8,456 bases of DNA, from the NCBI GenBank assembly GCA_009785715.1, contig WQVT01000076.1, forward strand, positions 1 to 8,456. Direction: 5' to 3'. This stretch comes from Acidimicrobiaceae bacterium (GTDB lineage Bacteria; Actinomycetota; Acidimicrobiia; Acidimicrobiales; Palsa-688). Below are positions 6,369 through 8,456 of this stretch, one piece after another (the stretch's first letter is position 1; every line of letters starts with the position of its first letter). Made by a program: the position numbers and the translations under genes. The notes beneath the pieces are model-generated. The model was given only the letters and a program-made list of their open reading frames with translations. It was not told the DNA's origin and ran no database searches.

Positions 6369-6383
6369 GCAAATCAGCATACA
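6362..6383 (-). promoter_or_regulatory. Candidate mazEF promoter and antitoxin operator
   Basis: On the minus strand TGTATGCTGA and TGCATGCAGA form two direct repeats (8 of 10 identical) with a 12-nt period. The first contains a -10-like TATGCT (6376-6381) and the second covers the ATG at 6368 and an 8-bp palindrome TGCATGCA (6364-6371). Tandem short sites over the promoter are typical of ribbon-helix-helix autorepressors. No strong -35 is visible. Confidence 0.4.
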
Positions 6384-6425
6384 TCCCAAGGCCTACCCGG
6401 CGGTCGCCTCACTCCCGGCGATCGG

Positions 6426-6443
6426 GGACACATTGGCGTGTCC
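6426..6443. repeat. Inverted repeat in the divergent mazEF / dioxygenase region
   Basis: GGACAC-ATTGGC-GTGTCC is a perfect 6-bp inverted repeat with a 6-nt centre. Genes on both sides point away from it and no T-tract follows, so a regulator site is more likely than a terminator. No other supported feature was seen at 6390-6516. Confidence 0.4.
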
Positions 6444-6516
6444 TTCCGGGGACGCTACCGTCCGAGATTATGGGCGGGCCCAATGGAAACTGGTGGCCTG
6501 GGCGTGTCACCTGCTC

Positions 6517-6522
6517 TAGCGT
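6517..6522 (+). promoter_or_regulatory. Candidate -10 element for the leader ORF and dioxygenase
   Basis: TAGCGT resembles the TAnnnT -10 hexamers common in actinobacterial promoters. Transcription would start near 6529, about 25 nt before the ATG at 6554, leaving room for the AGGAGGT ribosome site. The matching -35 region (about 6494-6499, TGGCCT) is weak. Confidence 0.3.
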
Positions 6523-6553
6523 GAGCGCTGGTCCGACGATCAGGAGGTGCCAC

Positions 6554-6613
6554 ATGACGAGGTTGGTTGAGGTGATCGCTGGTGGCACACCCGCCGGGAG
6601 TCGACTGCTTTAG
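6554..6613 (+). CDS. Putative 19-residue leader peptide or small protein
   Basis: An ATG at 6554 opens a 19-codon frame (MTRLVEVIAGGTPAGSRLL) ending in TAG. It is preceded by a perfect AGGAGGT (6542-6548) with 5-nt spacing, the best ribosome site in the window. The frame can be extended to GTG 6521, but the Shine-Dalgarno favours the ATG. The peptide has no cysteine, no run of one amino acid and no hydrophobic helix. Seven nt after the stop comes a perfect 8-bp hairpin, and 124 nt after the stop the dioxygenase gene starts. This arrangement resembles a regulatory leader peptide; a ribosomally made precursor peptide is a less supported alternative. Sequence alone cannot show that the peptide is made. 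Confidence 0.45.
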   Translation: MTRLVEVIAGGTPAGSRLL

Positions 6614-6620
6614 TTCCTAA

Positions 6621-6641
6621 CTGGCGCCGCGATGGCGCCAG
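6621..6641 (+). promoter_or_regulatory. Stem-loop after the leader ORF, candidate attenuator
   Basis: CTGGCGCC-GCGAT-GGCGCCAG gives a perfect 8-bp GC-rich stem with a 5-nt loop, starting 7 nt after the leader ORF stop and ending 96 nt before the dioxygenase GTG. No U-tract follows, so it may act as a pause or factor-dependent terminator, or as an mRNA structure. A ribosome stopping at the TAG would sit against the stem. Confidence 0.45.
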
Positions 6642-6737
6642 GCCCTTGGCGATAGGTGGGGCCACCCGTTGGACGCGCACGTCGGCTCTCGACGACGGCG
6701 CTGACAGTCCCGTCTCTCTTGCCAAGGAGTTTTCACC

Positions 6738-7724
6738 GTGTCTGAAGTTCAGCCCTCTGCGGATCGCCTCGAACAGTTCGCACGCATCTGGGACGAGGAA
6801 GGATTCGCCATCCTGCCCGCGTACATCCCTCCGTCCGATCTTGCCTCGGCGGTAGCCGAGCTTCCGCTGCTCTTCCCCGCCGCCGACGATTACCACAACC
6901 GAGTGGACCCGCAGCGCAACCGGCGCTTCGATGACGAGTTCGGCGGGATCGACGACTTCCCCTTTGCTGGCCTGGCGCTCAACTTGCTCGCCGTCCACCC
7001 CAAAGTCACGGGTCTGGCCGAGCGGCTGCTCAGAACGTCCGACCTGCGGGTCTTTTCCATCGAGGCTTGGGCCAAGTACACCGGGGCCGCCGACTACGAC
7101 CAACATCTCCACCGCGACTACCTCAGCCACACCCTGGTCGTGCCCAGCGCGGACGTCCGCTACAGCGAGGTCGAGATGTTCCTCTACCTCGGCGACGTTC
7201 CCCCCGAGCTGGGGCCTCCGGCCCTCGTCCCGCTGCGCTACACCGCCGCTCTGCCCATGATTCCCAACTGGTACCCCAAGGGCGACGGGCACCGCGATCC
7301 CGACAGACCGACGTGGGTATCCCCGACGGGCCGGCCGGACCTCTACGGCCACGAGATCCTCGCGGCTGGCCCCGCCGGCACGATCGTCGCGTACACCAAC
7401 CGAACGTTCCATCGCGCCACGCAGCTCACCGCCCCGCGCGGAGCCCGCTACACCTTGCACATCAACTATCGGCCCGCGAGCAATGACTGGCAACACCGGC
7501 ACTCCTGGCTCCGCCACGCCAACACCCCCCAGTGGCAGTCGTTCGTGGAACACGCGCCACCACGCCAACTCGCCCTCTTCGGCTGGCCACCACCAGGCCA
7601 CCCCTACTGGACGGCCGACACCCTCGCGGTCATCCACCAGCGCTACCCCGGACTCGACTTGGACCCCTGGAAAGAGAAACCCGCGAAGCCCGAGCCGATG
7701 TCAACAAGTCGACCCGCCGTGTAA
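6738..7724 (+). CDS. Phytanoyl-CoA dioxygenase (PhyH) family Fe(II)/2-oxoglutarate oxygenase
   Basis: This is a 328-residue protein in the usual PhyH size range. The cupin-type iron site is visible: HxD at H125-R-D127 (QHLHRDYL) and the distal histidine H225 (NRTFHRAT), followed by RGARYTLHINYRP at 234-246, where R234 or R237 can bind the 2-oxoglutarate carboxylate. PhyH enzymes use Fe(II), O2 and 2-oxoglutarate to hydroxylate lipids or natural products; the substrate here is unknown. The C-terminal 80 residues are rich in Trp, His and Pro (WQHRHSWLRHANTPQW, FGWPPPGHPYW). The GTG start is supported by AAGGAG (6724-6729) with 8-nt spacing. It is soluble and cytoplasmic, with no signal peptide. 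It sits behind a leader ORF and hairpin and 12 nt before a P-loop kinase-like gene, so the two are probably cotranscribed. Confidence 0.9.
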   Translation: MSEVQPSADRLEQFARIWDEEGFAILPAYIPPSDLASAVAELPLLFPAADDYHNRVDPQRNRRFDDEFGGIDDFPFAGLALNLLAVHPKVTGLAERLLRTSDLRVFSIEAWAKYTGAADYDQHLHRDYLSHTLVVPSADVRYSEVEMFLYLGDVPPELGPPALVPLRYTAALPMIPNWYPKGDGHRDPDRPTWVSPTGRPDLYGHEILAAGPAGTIVAYTNRTFHRATQLTAPRGARYTLHINYRPASNDWQHRHSWLRHANTPQWQSFVEHAPPRQLALFGWPPPGHPYWTADTLAVIHQRYPGLDLDPWKEKPAKPEPMSTSRPAV

Positions 7725-7736
7725 CAGGCTTTGTCG

Positions 7737-8273
7737 ATGTCATCCTTGCTTGTCATCGCCGGACCGCCGGGGTCGGGGAAGTCGACCGTGAGCGCCCTCG
7801 TGTCAGCGCGTCTTTCACCTAGCGTCTTGATCCGAGGAGACGCGTTCTTCAGGTTTCTGGACCAAGGCGCCGTGCCAGCTTGGCTTCCAGAGGCGAACGA
7901 CCAGAACGAAGTGGTCATCCGCGCCTCAGGCGCGGCGGCTGGACAGTTCGCACGAGGCGGATACGAGGCGGTCTTCGACGGGGTCCTTGGGCCGTGGTGG
8001 CTTCCGACCTTCTTTGAAGCCACCGAGCTGGACGAGCTGCATTACGCCGTCCTGCTGCCCTCGGTGGAACGTTGCGTGCAAAACGTCGCAACCCGAGAAG
8101 GGCACAGCAACGACGAGAGCGCCACACGGCACATGCACGATCAGTTCCTGCGAGCTCACATCGATACCCGGCATTTGTTGTGGGACCTCCTGTCGAGCCC
8201 GGAGGACACCGCCTCGGAGCTCTTGTCCCGGTACGGCCGTGGCCTCTTCAACTACGGCGTTCGTTCAAACTGA
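7737..8273 (+). CDS. P-loop kinase-like ATPase (AAA_33-type small-molecule kinase family)
   Basis: This is a 178-residue protein with a clear Walker A motif GPPGSGKST at residues 9-17. The order that follows is typical of small P-loop kinases such as gluconate kinase and chloramphenicol phosphotransferase: RGDAFF at 33-38 (D35 in the substrate region), VFDGVLGPWWL at 80-90 with D81 as a Walker-B-like or catalytic aspartate, and an Arg-containing lid-like segment ERCVQNVATREGHSNDES at 111-128. It would transfer phosphate from ATP to a small molecule; the acceptor is unknown. ATG 7737 is chosen over TTG 7731 because it better fits the short N-terminus; the Shine-Dalgarno is poor, so coupling to the dioxygenase gene ending 12 nt upstream is likely. 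Its codon use is less C-ending than that of the dioxygenase gene, so the two may differ in origin. Confidence 0.82.
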   Translation: MSSLLVIAGPPGSGKSTVSALVSARLSPSVLIRGDAFFRFLDQGAVPAWLPEANDQNEVVIRASGAAAGQFARGGYEAVFDGVLGPWWLPTFFEATELDELHYAVLLPSVERCVQNVATREGHSNDESATRHMHDQFLRAHIDTRHLLWDLLSSPEDTASELLSRYGRGLFNYGVRSN

Positions 8274-8346
8274 CCCACCTACACCCGGGAGGGCGAAAGG
8301 TGCTCTTCATCCACCCGGACCATCGCCACCTGGCCGGCGATCGGGG

Positions 8347-8456
8347 ATGCTCGATGACCGGGGCCTGGGGTTGGTCCTGACGACCTTAGGTGGCACCCGG
8401 CCGGTTCTCTCGACGACTCTGTTCAAGGAAGCCGACGACCTGGTCCACGAGGCTCG
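8347..8456 (+). CDS. Possible start of a further gene, cut by the window edge
   Basis: From ATG 8347 the frame is open to the edge and reads like coding sequence (MLDDRGLGLVLTTLGG, then LFKEADDLVHEAR). No convincing ribosome site precedes it. A short frame from GTG 8300 (VLFIHPDHRHLAGDRG) runs into the same region in another phase, so a frameshifted or different start is possible. The product is not recognised. Confidence 0.3.
   Translation, partial: MLDDRGLGLVLTTLGGTRPVLSTTLFKEADDLVHEA

Noticed and set aside
6521..6553. Extension of the leader ORF to an in-frame GTG
   Set aside because: The perfect AGGAGGT lies between that GTG and the ATG 6554, and the candidate transcription start falls downstream of the GTG.
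6648..6659. 12-base match GGCGATAGGTGG shared with positions 3-14
   Set aside because: Too short, no extension on either side and unrelated contexts; chance is the simplest explanation.
6540..7637. 365-codon open frame antisense to the dioxygenase gene
   Set aside because: The plus strand has a full PhyH motif set and a good ribosome site; the antisense frame is the usual mirror of GC-rich third positions and shows no motif of its own.

Overview
High-GC window whose features (GC-rich third codon positions, frequent GTG/TTG starts, a SigE-like ECF sigma factor, a PASTA domain, MazEF of mycobacterial type) point to an actinobacterium; genus not determinable from the sequence. No rRNA, tRNA, CRISPR array, integrase or intact insertion sequence was seen.

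Left part (43-3147, all minus strand): a compact three-gene operon read right to left. It starts with an ECF sigma factor preceded by a plausible ECF-type promoter. The sigma gene overlaps by 8 nt a single-pass membrane protein with a proline/threonine/serine-rich stalk and a four-cysteine outer domain, which is a candidate non-canonical anti-sigma or sensor. Fourteen bases on lies a membrane-anchored propeller-like protein ending in a PASTA domain. Together they look like a cell-envelope signalling cassette: outer PASTA/propeller and stalked receptor, inner sigma factor.

Middle part (about 3190-6390): poorly conserved accessory material. There is a plus-strand unknown protein (3491-4102), a small minus-strand protein with one hydrophobic segment that may be leaderless (4267-4584), and a plus-strand single-pass membrane protein (5033-5590). 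A MazEF toxin-antitoxin pair lies on the minus strand (5846-6368). A second, degraded copy of the last 26 or so codons of the toxin lies alone about 1 kb away at 4866-4951. The toxin 3' end is thus present twice, flanking the 5033-5590 gene, which suggests past duplication or recombination.

Right part (6390-8456, plus strand): a region divergent from mazEF holds an inverted repeat, a candidate promoter, a 19-codon ORF with a perfect Shine-Dalgarno and, 7 nt after its stop, an 8-bp perfect hairpin. It is followed by a phytanoyl-CoA dioxygenase-family Fe(II)/2-oxoglutarate enzyme and, 12 nt later, a P-loop small-molecule kinase-like protein. The leader ORF plus hairpin resembles an attenuation-type leader for the dioxygenase-kinase pair. 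The window ends in what may be the start of another gene.
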